Source: Nitratifractor salsuginis DSM 16511
GTDB taxonomy: Bacteria; Campylobacterota; Campylobacteria; Campylobacterales; Sulfurovaceae
Assembly (NCBI RefSeq): GCF_000186245.1
Contig: NC_014935.1
Span: 682,001 to 746,000 of the forward strand
DNA: 64,000 nucleotides
Direction: 5' to 3'
Position numbers and translations under genes: made by a program. Below, piece after piece: positions 1 through 7,754 of this stretch. The notes beneath the pieces are model-generated. The model worked only from the letters and a program-made list of their open reading frames with translations. It was not told where the DNA came from and searched no databases. Each line of letters begins with the position of its first letter. Position 1 is the stretch's first letter.

Positions 1-71
1 CCTTTTTCTTGTTGTTAGGTGTTTATTGCGTCATTGTAGCGGAACTTTGGGCCTTCTCGGGCCCTCATCCC

Positions 72-989
72 TTACTTGTGAAGGGTTTTGACCGCTTTCT
101 CTTCGAACTCTTTGAGTTTGGCGATCAGATTTTCGAAGAGTTTTTCCGCTTTGTTCTTGCCGCGGATCTCTTTTTCGATCTTCTCGATGGCTTCATTGAG
201 CATCTTGTAGGTCGTGTCCGAAGTACTGGTGTATCCCAGAGCTTCGGCTTTTTTCAGAGCGGCTTTGGCCGCATCGAGGTACGCCAGGGCCAGTTTCTTG
301 TCGGTTTTGGCGACTTTGCTGGCTGCGACGATGAGATCCTGTGCCTCTACGATACCCAGAGGAGTGACCACATCCACCTCGACGAAGGTACTCAGAGCCG
401 TGGCGAGCACTTTTTGTGCCTCGGCGACCTTGCCTTCATGCAGGAATCTCGCCGCCAGTTTCAACGCGGCAGGGTAGGAAGCCAGAGGCATATTGATGGT
501 GATGAGGTCGATTTCGTCTTTCAGAGTCTGGACGATGATCCGGGCATCCTGAACACGCTTTTTCTCCAGCAGGGCGATGGAGGTGATGACGGCATTTTCC
601 ACGTCATAGGCCGTACCGGGAAATTCGCTGACGACTACCGATGCGTTCAGAGGCAGAAGGGCCGGAGCGTTGGGATGGCTCAGGACCACTTCCATTTTGC
701 CGATGGCTTTTTCCAGAGACTTGATGGCTTCATCTTTTTTGTTCTGGCTCAATTGCACCAGGGTCTGCTGGGTCAAAGCGACTGCTTCGACGGCCTCTTT
801 GACGATCTTGACATCCGCTTTTTGGGCGTTGGCCCGGGCTTTGGCATTGCGTACCGCAGCGTTCTTGACGCTTTGGCTGCTCGCTTTTTGTGCGACTTGG
901 GCTTTGGGCGCCGCTTTGGTCTCGGCGGCCGAGAGACCGCTGCTCAGCAAAGCCAGGGCAGCGACCGAAGAGAGAAGAACCTTTTTCAT
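72..989 (-). CDS. YfdX family exported protein
   Basis: 305 aa. Residues 1-22 form a signal peptide (Lys-Lys, a hydrophobic core, then LSA before Ala-Glu), so the product is probably periplasmic. An Ala/Lys-rich linker (about 25-60) is followed by a helical region that resembles the YfdX family, with repeated hydrophobic helices and the pattern LASYPAALKLAARFLHEGK; the C-terminus is strongly charged. YfdX proteins are stress- or acid-linked in enterobacteria, but their biochemical role is not settled. The start is set by AGGAGG just upstream of the ATG. It is monocistronic and divergent from the next gene. It is longer than enterobacterial YfdX because of the linker and tail. Confidence 0.75.
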   Translation of the reverse strand: MKKVLLSSVAALALLSSGLSAAETKAAPKAQVAQKASSQSVKNAAVRNAKARANAQKADVKIVKEAVEAVALTQQTLVQLSQNKKDEAIKSLEKAIGKMEVVLSHPNAPALLPLNASVVVSEFPGTAYDVENAVITSIALLEKKRVQDARIIVQTLKDEIDLITINMPLASYPAALKLAARFLHEGKVAEAQKVLATALSTFVEVDVVTPLGIVEAQDLIVAASKVAKTDKKLALAYLDAAKAALKKAEALGYTSTSDTTYKMLNEAIEKIEKEIRGKNKAEKLFENLIAKLKEFEEKAVKTLHK

Positions 990-1057
990 TTGATACCTCC
1001 TGGGTAATTTTTTGATTTTTCTACTCTGAAAGTTTAGTCTATCTCACTAATCTAGAA

Positions 1058-1073
1058 TGCTACACAGGTAGCA
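1058..1073. repeat. Short inverted repeat upstream of the YfdX-type gene
   Basis: TGCTAC and GTAGCA are perfect inverted arms separated by ACAG, about 70-85 bases upstream of the start of the exported-protein gene in a divergent intergenic region. This could be a regulator site or a small hairpin. Nothing in the window identifies a cognate regulator. Confidence 0.35.
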
Positions 1074-1186
1074 AACTCTCAAAAGTCGCATCGAAAATTG
1101 CCAAAAAGCTTCAGGGGTTAAAAAGAGATAAAAAGAGAGTGTATAATAGTTGCGATCAAGCAAAAAAACGAAAAAGAGGAGTTCCT

Positions 1187-1438
1187 ATGATTGAGTTTGT
1201 AAAAAAGATGACCGAGTGGATGCTGGAAAAAGAGGGTGAATTGGCGAAGAAGTGCGCCATCGATCCTCAGGTGATCGAGCAGCAGATCGAAAAGATCGAA
1301 GCCAAGAAAGAGGAGCTCCACCGCCAATGCCAGGAGAATGAGGAAGAACTCGAACACATCCTCACCCGGCTCAAATGGCTCAAGGCCGAAGCGCTCAAGT
1401 GTGATGTGAAACCGAACGAGAATACAGGCGGAGCGTGA
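1187..1438 (+). CDS. Small coiled-coil protein, unknown function
   Basis: 83 aa, soluble, with no recognised family. Residues 20-65 are rich in Glu, Lys and Gln with a heptad-like hydrophobic pattern (IEQQIEKIEAKKEELHRQ), so a coiled coil is likely. The ATG at 1187 is preferred over an in-frame ATG at 1139 because AGAGGAG lies 6-12 bases before it. A TATAAT at 1143-1148 suggests a promoter directly upstream. Its stop is four bases before the next gene, so it probably starts a three-gene operon with two membrane proteins. No function can be assigned. Confidence 0.7.
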   Translation: MIEFVKKMTEWMLEKEGELAKKCAIDPQVIEQQIEKIEAKKEELHRQCQENEEELEHILTRLKWLKAEALKCDVKPNENTGGA

Positions 1439-1442
1439 GACG

Positions 1443-2426
1443 ATGGCGAGCATTTACGGTATTTTCCATCGGAGCCTGAGAGATCTGATCCGTTGGCCGG
1501 TGTTGCGGGAAGTGCTGGTGACCGGATTGCCACTGATGCTGATCTGGCTGGCCATCGGCTGGGTCGTCTGGACCCCGTTGCTGCATGTGAGCACCTGGAT
1601 CATCAGTTGGGTCCCTTTCAGTATCGTCAAAGCCAACGGAGCCCTGTTGATCCTCTTTTTGATCTGGGCTCTGGCGGTCCTGGTCTCCTATGCGTTCATT
1701 ACGGCAATGATCGCTCCGATCTTCTTCCGGAAGATGAAGCGGGGGTATTACTACTACTCTTTTGGCGTGCTGTTGTTGCTTGCCGCCGGATGGGCCTGGC
1801 TCATCATCGCCAACTGGGGGCTTCTCAACAAAGCCATCGCCGACAAACTCCTGGTCTGGCTCCCCTTTCAGACGGTGGCGGAGGGGAGTGCGATGCTGCT
1901 CAACTTCTACATCCTCTACGGCTTTTACATTTTGAGCCTCTTTCTGGTCCTTTCGTTGTTCCGGAAAGATTTTCTCGAAACGGTCCGCGAGATCAATTAC
2001 CCCGATTATGAACCTCCTGTCGAGAAGATCAAAACGCACCACGGGACGGTGGCGCTGCGGGATGCCGCACTTTTCGTGCTCCTGACGGTACTGCTCTTTC
2101 CCCTGCTGGTGATCCCGATCGTCAATGTCCTGATCCAGCTCTTCCTTTGGGCCTGGCTCTACCGGGACGCCACCTTCCGGGGAACCTGTCGGCTCTACTG
2201 CACCCAGGAGGAGTTCACCCGGCTCAAACAGCATCGTTTCGTCATCTGGAGCATCGCCTTTTTCGCTTCGATGCTCAACTTCGTGCCGATCATCAATATG
2301 TTTACTCCCTTTTTCGTCCAACTGGTCCTCTTCCACTGGATTATGGCCGAAAAGGGCATTGCTCCGGCTTCCGCGGATGAGCGCGAAGAGATCGAAAAAG
2401 GACTGGAGGCGAGTGATGGAGAGTGA
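1443..2426 (+). CDS. EI24/CysZ-like integral membrane protein
   Basis: 327 aa with about six hydrophobic segments (near residues 25-50, 65-90, 105-125, 150-170, 215-240 and 268-295). The overall organisation and the DATFRGTCRLY / LNFVPIINMFTPFF motifs resemble the EI24 domain family, which includes the sulfate permease CysZ. Sulfate transport is a possibility only; no cysteine-synthesis genes are adjacent. It follows the coiled-coil gene by four bases and overlaps the next small membrane gene by 11 bases, so translation is probably coupled. Confidence 0.65.
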   Translation: MASIYGIFHRSLRDLIRWPVLREVLVTGLPLMLIWLAIGWVVWTPLLHVSTWIISWVPFSIVKANGALLILFLIWALAVLVSYAFITAMIAPIFFRKMKRGYYYYSFGVLLLLAAGWAWLIIANWGLLNKAIADKLLVWLPFQTVAEGSAMLLNFYILYGFYILSLFLVLSLFRKDFLETVREINYPDYEPPVEKIKTHHGTVALRDAALFVLLTVLLFPLLVIPIVNVLIQLFLWAWLYRDATFRGTCRLYCTQEEFTRLKQHRFVIWSIAFFASMLNFVPIINMFTPFFVQLVLFHWIMAEKGIAPASADEREEIEKGLEASDGE

Positions 2427-2613
2427 AGAAAAAAAGAGGGTCATCATCTCCGGGCTGGATATCCCCTTTTGGGATCTGGTCTGGTTTATGGTGAAATTGG
2501 CGCTTGCCTCCTTCCCCGCGGTCTTTATCCTCTATCTCTTTGTGGTCTTGTTTACGATGCTTTTCGGAGCGGTGAGCGATCTTTTCATCCCCGGATTCGG
2601 GATGGTTCACTGA
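2416..2613 (+). CDS. Small membrane protein, unknown function
   Basis: 65 aa with one long or two short hydrophobic segments between residues 18 and 55 and a charged N-terminus (MESEEKKRV). The ATG lies inside the 3' end of the EI24-like gene, out of frame, behind a GAGG-type ribosome site. No family is recognised. Overlap with its neighbour suggests a shared role at the inner membrane. Confidence 0.6.
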   Translation: MESEEKKRVIISGLDIPFWDLVWFMVKLALASFPAVFILYLFVVLFTMLFGAVSDLFIPGFGMVH

Positions 2614-2648
2614 TTCTGGGCATTGTGCCTTGTGATCATTTGTGTCCG

Positions 2649-2668
2649 GAGGGCGCATTTTTGCCCTC
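2649..2668 (+). terminator. Hairpin after the EI24 operon, weak terminator
   Basis: GAGGGC and GCCCTC form a 6-bp stem around GCATTTTT, between the small membrane gene and the stress-protein gene. The U-tract after the stem is poor (TTGTC), so termination may be partial. A -10-like TATACT at 2685-2690 then precedes the next gene. Confidence 0.4.
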
Positions 2669-2723
2669 TTGTCGGAATATGGTATATACTGCGTAAAACC
2701 CGTAATTTATTAGGAGATAGAAG

Positions 2724-3560
2724 ATGATGCGACGTCTTTTGGCACTCTGTAGCGAAGTGGAGCAGGCTCCCGAGCTGATCGGGAAGACCCGCGAACTCTC
2801 CGATCGATTGAAGGCCGGTGTGACCCTGGTCTATGTGAAGGAGGAGGGGCTTTTTGAACTGCCGATCTACGAAGGCAGGGAAGAGAATATGGAAGCGGTG
2901 CGTGAGCATCTGGAGGAGCTGCTCCGCAAAGAGGGGCTCGAGGAGTGGGCACTGCTGATTTACGAGAATGATCTGGTTGACCACGCCGTGCTGGAGTCGG
3001 ATCGGGAAGATTCCCTCCTAATCGTCGCCAATCAGCACGAGGAGCTCGGCAAACTTTTGCAAAAGAGTGACCGTCCCCTCTATGTCATCGTGCCCGAAGC
3101 GGAGCACCATCCTGTCAAGGGACTCTATGTCCCCGATGTCGTGGGGGATCCCGCTCCCTGCTTCCATATGGTGAAGCGCCTGGAGCCAAAAGTGGGCTGG
3201 GAAGCCTATATGGATTATCAATTCTTCCCTTCAGCCGATGATGCGATGATCGATCCGGTCATGGGGACTATGACTCCCGAGATCCTTATCCAGGAGGAGT
3301 CTCAGGTCATCGAGAGTACCCGGGAGCGTTTCGAAGCCTTTTGCAAGGCGGAAGGGATCCCAGGGCATTTTGAGATCGGCGAATCGGGGATCGAGCAGGA
3401 TGTTCAGGACGCACTGGAGCGCAGCGGAGCCGATCTGCTGGTCTTCGCCCCGACGGACAGGGAGACGATCCTGGCCGAGGGGGCCAAGGGCCTTTTGGCA
3501 AATACCGATGTGGATGTGTTGGTCTGCTTTCAAGTGAGGGCGGCCTCTTTGGAGCTTTAG
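2724..3560 (+). CDS. Universal stress protein family, two USP-like halves
   Basis: 278 aa, soluble. Two halves (about 1-135 and 145-270) each look like a USP alpha/beta fold. The second half ends with the typical pattern GADLLVFAPTDRE, a variable loop, then ANTDVDVLVC. The clear ATP-binding GxxGxxxxGS motif of ATP-type USPs is not intact, since the loop reads ILAEGAKGLLANT; nucleotide binding is therefore uncertain. USP proteins act in stress survival. The start follows TAGGAGATAG. The next gene begins nine bases after the stop. Confidence 0.7.
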   Translation: MMRRLLALCSEVEQAPELIGKTRELSDRLKAGVTLVYVKEEGLFELPIYEGREENMEAVREHLEELLRKEGLEEWALLIYENDLVDHAVLESDREDSLLIVANQHEELGKLLQKSDRPLYVIVPEAEHHPVKGLYVPDVVGDPAPCFHMVKRLEPKVGWEAYMDYQFFPSADDAMIDPVMGTMTPEILIQEESQVIESTRERFEAFCKAEGIPGHFEIGESGIEQDVQDALERSGADLLVFAPTDRETILAEGAKGLLANTDVDVLVCFQVRAASLEL

Positions 3561-3569
3561 GTCCCGCAG

Positions 3570-3893
3570 ATGAGAGAACGCCTCAGAAGCGCGGCCCGAA
3601 GAGCCGCGGAGAATCCCGTATTGCGCCAGAGCGCCCGCTCCCTCAAACCCACTCCCAATCTCTGGGGAATACTGGGAGTACTCTTTTTCTTCATCCTTCC
3701 CGAGGTCATCGGATTTTGGCGGGGAAAAGCCATCGCCCAGTGGGCCCATGCCCGGATGCTTCAGGAACCCGACTTTATGGGGCGCAAAGTCTACTGGATT
3801 TTGGAGAAGCTCTTCGAAGACGGCGGCAGCTGGGTCAATCTGGGGATCGGGATCGCTCTGCTGGTCTGGATCTTTTATGAATGGCGGCACTGA
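3570..3893 (+). CDS. Small membrane protein, unknown function
   Basis: 107 aa. An N-terminal basic amphipathic stretch (about 1-25) is followed by a hydrophobic segment near 30-50 and another at about 88-103, ending in EWRH. No family is recognised. It lies nine bases behind the stress-protein gene and is probably co-transcribed with it. Confidence 0.6.
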   Translation: MRERLRSAARRAAENPVLRQSARSLKPTPNLWGILGVLFFFILPEVIGFWRGKAIAQWAHARMLQEPDFMGRKVYWILEKLFEDGGSWVNLGIGIALLVWIFYEWRH

Positions 3894-4022
3894 AGCCTCG
3901 GTAAATTCTCCAACCGGGCAGTGTCGTTTCCGACCGCTTCGATATGGATAATTTGCCCCTTTTCTCCCATATCCTTCTGCTATAATCTTTACAATTTTTA
4001 TTACCACACCAAGGGATGGCTT

Positions 4023-4736
4023 TTGATAAAAGATCCTGCCTTCAAAGCCGCGTTGAAAGCCTCGATGCCAGTGCTGATGGGCTACAGCGTCCTGGGCTTC
4101 GCCTTCGGTTTGTTGATGCGCTCTCAGGGCTATGCCTGGTATCTGCCGGTGGCGATGTCGCTGCTCATCTATGCCGGGACCCTGCAGTTTCTGGCTCTGG
4201 AGTTTTTTCGGGCCAAGGCGGGGATGTGGGAAATTTTCGTCGCGTCGATCTTCATCAATATCCGTCAAGCCTTCTACGGACTCTCCCTGCTCAAGCAATT
4301 CCAAAAGACCGGCCGTTTCAAACCCTATCTGATCTTCGCCCTCACCGATGAGACTTACGCATTGATGACCACTCTGAAGCCCGATGCCAGGATCGATCAG
4401 AGGCGTTACTACTTTTACCTGGCGGCACTGAATCAGAGCTACTGGGTTTTGGGCACGGTGGCCGGGGTGCTGGTGGGAGGCGTAATGCGTTTCGATACCC
4501 GGGGGCTCGATTTTTCCCTGACGGCCCTTTTTGTGGTGCTGGCTATGGAGCAGTACCGTCAGCGCAGAAATCTCCTTCCCTTTCTGATCGGAGCGGGCGC
4601 TTCCCTGGCGGCTATGGTGCTGGTCAGCCGCGACCGGATGCTGATCACCGCCATCGGCCTGGCGCTGCTGGGGATGCTCGCTTTGCGGGGGAGATTGAAT
4701 GAGGATGAGGAGGCTGAGGGTGGAACAGGTGAATGA
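4023..4736 (+). CDS. azlC: AzlC family branched-chain amino acid exporter, large subunit
   Basis: 237 aa, polytopic. It shows AzlC hallmarks: PVLMGYSVLGFAFGLL near the N-terminus, then MSLLIYAGTLQFLAL, the IFINIRQAFYGLSL helix and FALTDETYAL. AzlC with AzlD exports branched-chain and related amino acids across the inner membrane. The TTG at 4023 is chosen because AAGGGA lies 6-11 bases upstream and family members start near this point. An in-frame ATG at 3921 would add 34 non-conserved residues. It overlaps azlD. Confidence 0.85.
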   Translation: MIKDPAFKAALKASMPVLMGYSVLGFAFGLLMRSQGYAWYLPVAMSLLIYAGTLQFLALEFFRAKAGMWEIFVASIFINIRQAFYGLSLLKQFQKTGRFKPYLIFALTDETYALMTTLKPDARIDQRRYYFYLAALNQSYWVLGTVAGVLVGGVMRFDTRGLDFSLTALFVVLAMEQYRQRRNLLPFLIGAGASLAAMVLVSRDRMLITAIGLALLGMLALRGRLNEDEEAEGGTGE

Positions 4737-5049
4737 AGCATGGATCTGGCAAGCCGTCTTCGTCATGGCCCTAGCCAACCTCCTTACCCGTGCGGCTCCT
4801 TTTCTCTTCTTCTCCCGGCACCGTCCGCCCAGGCTCGTGATCTTTATCGAGCAAAATTTTCCGCCGGTCATTCTGACGATCCTGATCCTCTATACCCTCA
4901 GCGGCGTCGATCTCACCCAGGCCCCCTACGGGATCAGGGAGCTTTTGGGGATCGCGGTGACGGTTTTGCTGCATTGGAGATGGCGGAACTATTTGGTTTC
5001 TATTTTCGGTGGGACGGCTTTTTATATGGTATTGGTGCAGGGGGGTTGA
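4720..5049 (+). CDS. azlD: AzlD family branched-chain amino acid exporter, small subunit
   Basis: 109 aa with four hydrophobic helices. The motif ANLLTRAAPFLFF and the terminal RWRNYLVSIFGGTAFYM are typical of AzlD, partner of AzlC. The GTG at 4720 is preferred because AGGAGG sits at 4708-4713; ATG 4699 is also possible. The gene overlaps azlC by 17 bases. Its last 155 bases are repeated downstream at 8649-8803, on the far side of locus A. Confidence 0.8.
   Translation: MEQVNEAWIWQAVFVMALANLLTRAAPFLFFSRHRPPRLVIFIEQNFPPVILTILILYTLSGVDLTQAPYGIRELLGIAVTVLLHWRWRNYLVSIFGGTAFYMVLVQGG
4895..5049 (+). repeat. azlD 3' direct repeat, left copy
   Basis: The last 155 bases of azlD match 8649-8803 in the same orientation, with no insertions or deletions and about 11 substitutions by eye (about 93% identity). 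The two copies bracket the AT-richer locus A. Both end exactly at the azlD stop codon. Confidence 0.9.
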
Positions 5050-5077
5050 AGCGGGTTTGATACTTGAGCCCTGTCAG

Positions 5078-6007
5078 TCATTTTTTTGAAGACGTAGTTA
5101 AAAGATCCATAATCGTATCGTACACTTCTTCTAGCCGTGAAAGTTCCCATGGGATATGCAGGCGATAAACGGGGAGCGACTCTGCCATTTTGGCGAAATA
5201 AAAAAAACGTTGGATTTTGGTGAATTCAAAGGGGGCGAAGGGTGTATAGTGAAGAACTTTATATTTTTCGATTCCTATCAGCTTCTCGACGGCAACGGGG
5301 GCATCGGGTGAGGCCTTTTGGAGGCTAAAGAGGGCGGTGATGGGTAAAGGTTTCCGTTTGAAATTTTCCACCCTTTTGCCCAGGGTTTCGGCTTTTCTAA
5401 AAGGCCGCAAAAAAGGGTAGGAAGGGATGGCATAGTAGTCGGAAGCCTTTTGAAGTATCCCCAGAGTGTCATCTGAGAGCAAGGCATGCCCCCTCCGAAC
5501 GAAGTAGTCTGTCAGCGTAGACTTTCCCCCGTAGGAGAATGCTGAGAAGAGGAGTGCTTTTTCGTTTATTTCTACAGAACCAACGTGTAAAATATGATAA
5601 ATGCCTTCCAGCTCAAGTATCTGAGGTAAAAAAGTGTGATAGACCCAATAGCGCAAGCGCTCGGGAGTGAAGGCTTGATGAGGAATGTATTCAATACTAT
5701 GTGTTTTGTGCCGCCACATCAGTGTCAGCACTCCTTCCACTTCAATCCCCCAGTCGATGTTCTTTTTTTCCGTTTGATCGAAAGAGACGGTGCTGAGATA
5801 GCGGAAGGATCTTTTCTGACTCTCTACCTTTTCACTGACATAAGGGGCTTGCAGCTTTTTCTTACCGCTTCGGTATATACGGATATACCGCTGATCGTCG
5901 TAAGCCGTAATGGGTAAATCATACGCTTCATTGAGCTGGGGCTCTTCTTCAAATAGGATATGGTGGCCAAAAACAGATGTCATATTCTTATATTCTTTAT
6001 AATCCAT
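5078..6007 (-). CDS. HprK-like P-loop kinase family protein (locus A)
   Basis: 309 aa, soluble. Residues about 155-185 hold a Walker-A-like SAFSYGGKSTLTDYF and then LLSDDTLGI, the order seen in HPr Ser kinase/phosphorylase relatives (P-loop followed by an Asp-Asp motif). It lacks the HprK signature and N-domain, so HPr is not the assumed substrate. A clear paralogue lies at 62815-63726. HprK-related proteins are known partners of PqqD-like proteins and peptide modification, for example lasso-peptide kinases; a role on the adjacent mini-protein is inference. It is divergent from that gene. ATG 5983 (MTSVFGHH) is an alternative start supported by alignment with the paralogue. Confidence 0.7.
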   Translation of the reverse strand: MDYKEYKNMTSVFGHHILFEEEPQLNEAYDLPITAYDDQRYIRIYRSGKKKLQAPYVSEKVESQKRSFRYLSTVSFDQTEKKNIDWGIEVEGVLTLMWRHKTHSIEYIPHQAFTPERLRYWVYHTFLPQILELEGIYHILHVGSVEINEKALLFSAFSYGGKSTLTDYFVRRGHALLSDDTLGILQKASDYYAIPSYPFLRPFRKAETLGKRVENFKRKPLPITALFSLQKASPDAPVAVEKLIGIEKYKVLHYTPFAPFEFTKIQRFFYFAKMAESLPVYRLHIPWELSRLEEVYDTIMDLLTTSSKK

Positions 6008-6061
6008 TTGTAATCGTTTAAAAAATAAATCAATTTCTTGATAATTTAAAGCTCAATTCTA

Positions 6062-6091
6062 TTGAATTTTATATGTTGACCGTATTATAAT
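6062..6091 (+). promoter_or_regulatory. Sigma70-type promoter for the locus A mini-protein
   Basis: TTGAAT (6062-6067) and TATAAT (6086-6091) are 18 bases apart in the AT-rich gap between the divergent kinase-like gene and the mini-protein gene. The mini-protein ATG follows at 6123 behind AGGAAGGGG. Confidence 0.55.
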
Positions 6092-6122
6092 ATGAATATT
6101 TCAGACAGGAAGGGGATTCATA

Positions 6123-6308
6123 ATGCCAGAGAAAAAGATGGACTCTTTTGTTGAATCTAAAAAGGAAAAGGTTGAAGGTTCGGAGCGTAGAACATTTATT
6201 AAAAAAGCGTTCTACTCCACTCCTGTACTGGTGGGACTGGGTCAAATGGTCAAACCAAGCTCTGCCCATGCGGATAGTACGACAATCCCCCCGCATCCGG
6301 ATCGATAG
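6123..6308 (+). CDS. Tat-signal mini-protein with an 11-residue exported tail (locus A)
   Basis: 61 aa. After a charged leader (1-24) it carries a twin-arginine stretch ERRTFIKKAFYSTPVLVGLG, a hydrophobic core, and an AHA cleavage site near residue 50. Only DSTTIPPHPDR would remain after cleavage. Strong ribosome site AGGAAGGGG. Paralogous in layout to the 58-aa protein at 61899-62075 (RRNFLKKAAYSAPSIMVLG). Each lies in a locus with an HprK-like protein and homologous exported proteins. The tail is too short to fold, so it is either a peptide product, a modified peptide or an anchor. Function unknown; the Tat-like leader is seen directly. Confidence 0.7.
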   Translation: MPEKKMDSFVESKKEKVEGSERRTFIKKAFYSTPVLVGLGQMVKPSSAHADSTTIPPHPDR

Positions 6309-6320
6309 AAAGGAAATGGT

Positions 6321-7754
6321 ATGAAGATGACACTCAAATATGCTACGGTACTCCTCCTTTCGGGCACACTTTCTTCATTGAACGCGGCACCGAGTTGTCT
6401 CGAAGTCTGGGGAAGTGGACTGGAAGCAGGCTCTGACAACTCGACTGCCTTCGATTTTGATACGAACTCCCCTATACCGCGGCTCTATGACTGGGTCAAC
6501 TGCAGGCTCATAGGTAAGGACAAAAGTGGTGATATGGAGTGCCGCGACAGCAATAACAATATTGTAGCCAACGTCGATGTCACCGGTTATGAACGCACGA
6601 CGATCAGTGATTCCACTCCAGGCGGTGAAGACCTGGTGGTCAACGAGAACGAGACGCTGACTCTGACACCGGGGCAAACCTATGACTATAATTCGATTCA
6701 AGTAAGTGAAGGTGGAAAAATTTTAGTGGGCTCCGGTAACGGAGTGGTGTATATCCGCGTAAGCGGCGATGTCAAACTCGATAAGAATGCATTTATCAAC
6801 TGCAGCTCATATCCGGGCAACGACGGAGACACCAACGGTTTCGGCGATCCTCAGAAACTGGTGATATACACCAATGGTCAATTTCAGTTTGGAGGGGAGC
6901 AGGCTTGTATCTCAGGGTTTGTATATGCCAAGGGCAAGATAGATTTCAATGATGATGCTCGGGTAATGGGGTCTGTCTCAGCGGACTATTTCGACAATGT
7001 CAAATCGGGGACCGAAATCCATGAAAGACAGCCAAGCGGTGACTTCTCGCCACTCTGTGAACCGGGAGCTGCGGCGGAAGACGGTTGGCATTTTGTAGGT
7101 ATACCCGCCGATACCTCGGCTGATTCCGCGACGGTGGATGACATTTTTGGGGATAATTTCGGGACACTCAGATATTCGACGAGCGGGCCCGGCTGGACTT
7201 TATACCGTCGTGACTTTAGTACAACGGACAATAGCAGCAGTTATACGACAATGGATATTAACGATACGCTTGAGACAGGCAGGGGCTATTGGCTATATAC
7301 TGATACCAAGCGCATATGGGATGTGGAACGTGCAAGCCCAATAAACTGGAACATTGCCAAGGGAACGGATGGCTGCCAATCTGATAACGGCTGTATCGAA
7401 TATCGCCTGCCCGTGCCAGTCCAGGATTGCGCCACAGCACCGGCCTCGGATCGGTTCAGGAACGTGATGGTCGGTTATCCGGGTAAAAGCAATGCGGATT
7501 GGAAAGATTACCGTTTCCTTCTCGATGGTTCAACAGTATATACCCCCTCTGAGGCAGAAACGGCGGGTTATGCCCTGAAAAAGATCCACCAGTATGACAG
7601 GGCGGCGGATGACTATACCACCTGTGACGATACCGATCAAACACCGGGCGCCTGTGTCACCAAGCCTTGGGAAGGGATATGGGTACAGGTCGAATGTGGT
7701 ACGGCGGGACATACACTCGATCTTGTCATTCCCAACGGAGGAGCACAACAATGA
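6321..7754 (+). CDS. Exported beta-rich surface protein (locus A)
   Basis: 477 aa with a signal peptide (1-22, ending LNAA). Residues about 105-240 are a repetitive beta region (GNGVVYIRVSGDVKLDKNAF, ISGFVYAKGKIDFNDDARV, MGSVSA) reminiscent of MshQ/PilX-type adhesin and polymer-forming repeats. Residues about 254-477 form a domain shared with the 804-aa protein of locus B: GWHFVGIP, GRGYWLY, the MVGYPGK segment and KPWEGIWVQVE. Several Cys residues could form disulfides outside the cytoplasm. It lies 12 bases after the mini-protein and shares an ATGA overlap with the next gene. Probably a cell-surface or secreted structural protein; ligand unknown. Confidence 0.7.
   Translation: MKMTLKYATVLLLSGTLSSLNAAPSCLEVWGSGLEAGSDNSTAFDFDTNSPIPRLYDWVNCRLIGKDKSGDMECRDSNNNIVANVDVTGYERTTISDSTPGGEDLVVNENETLTLTPGQTYDYNSIQVSEGGKILVGSGNGVVYIRVSGDVKLDKNAFINCSSYPGNDGDTNGFGDPQKLVIYTNGQFQFGGEQACISGFVYAKGKIDFNDDARVMGSVSADYFDNVKSGTEIHERQPSGDFSPLCEPGAAAEDGWHFVGIPADTSADSATVDDIFGDNFGTLRYSTSGPGWTLYRRDFSTTDNSSSYTTMDINDTLETGRGYWLYTDTKRIWDVERASPINWNIAKGTDGCQSDNGCIEYRLPVPVQDCATAPASDRFRNVMVGYPGKSNADWKDYRFLLDGSTVYTPSEAETAGYALKKIHQYDRAADDYTTCDDTDQTPGACVTKPWEGIWVQVECGTAGHTLDLVIPNGGAQQ

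Noticed and set aside
49-64. GGGCC/GGCCC hairpin downstream of the YfdX-type gene
   Set aside because: The stem is short and no T-run follows on the minus strand.
3921-4022. N-terminal extension of AzlC from ATG 3921
   Set aside because: The extra residues are not AzlC-like and the TTG at 4023 has a good ribosome site.
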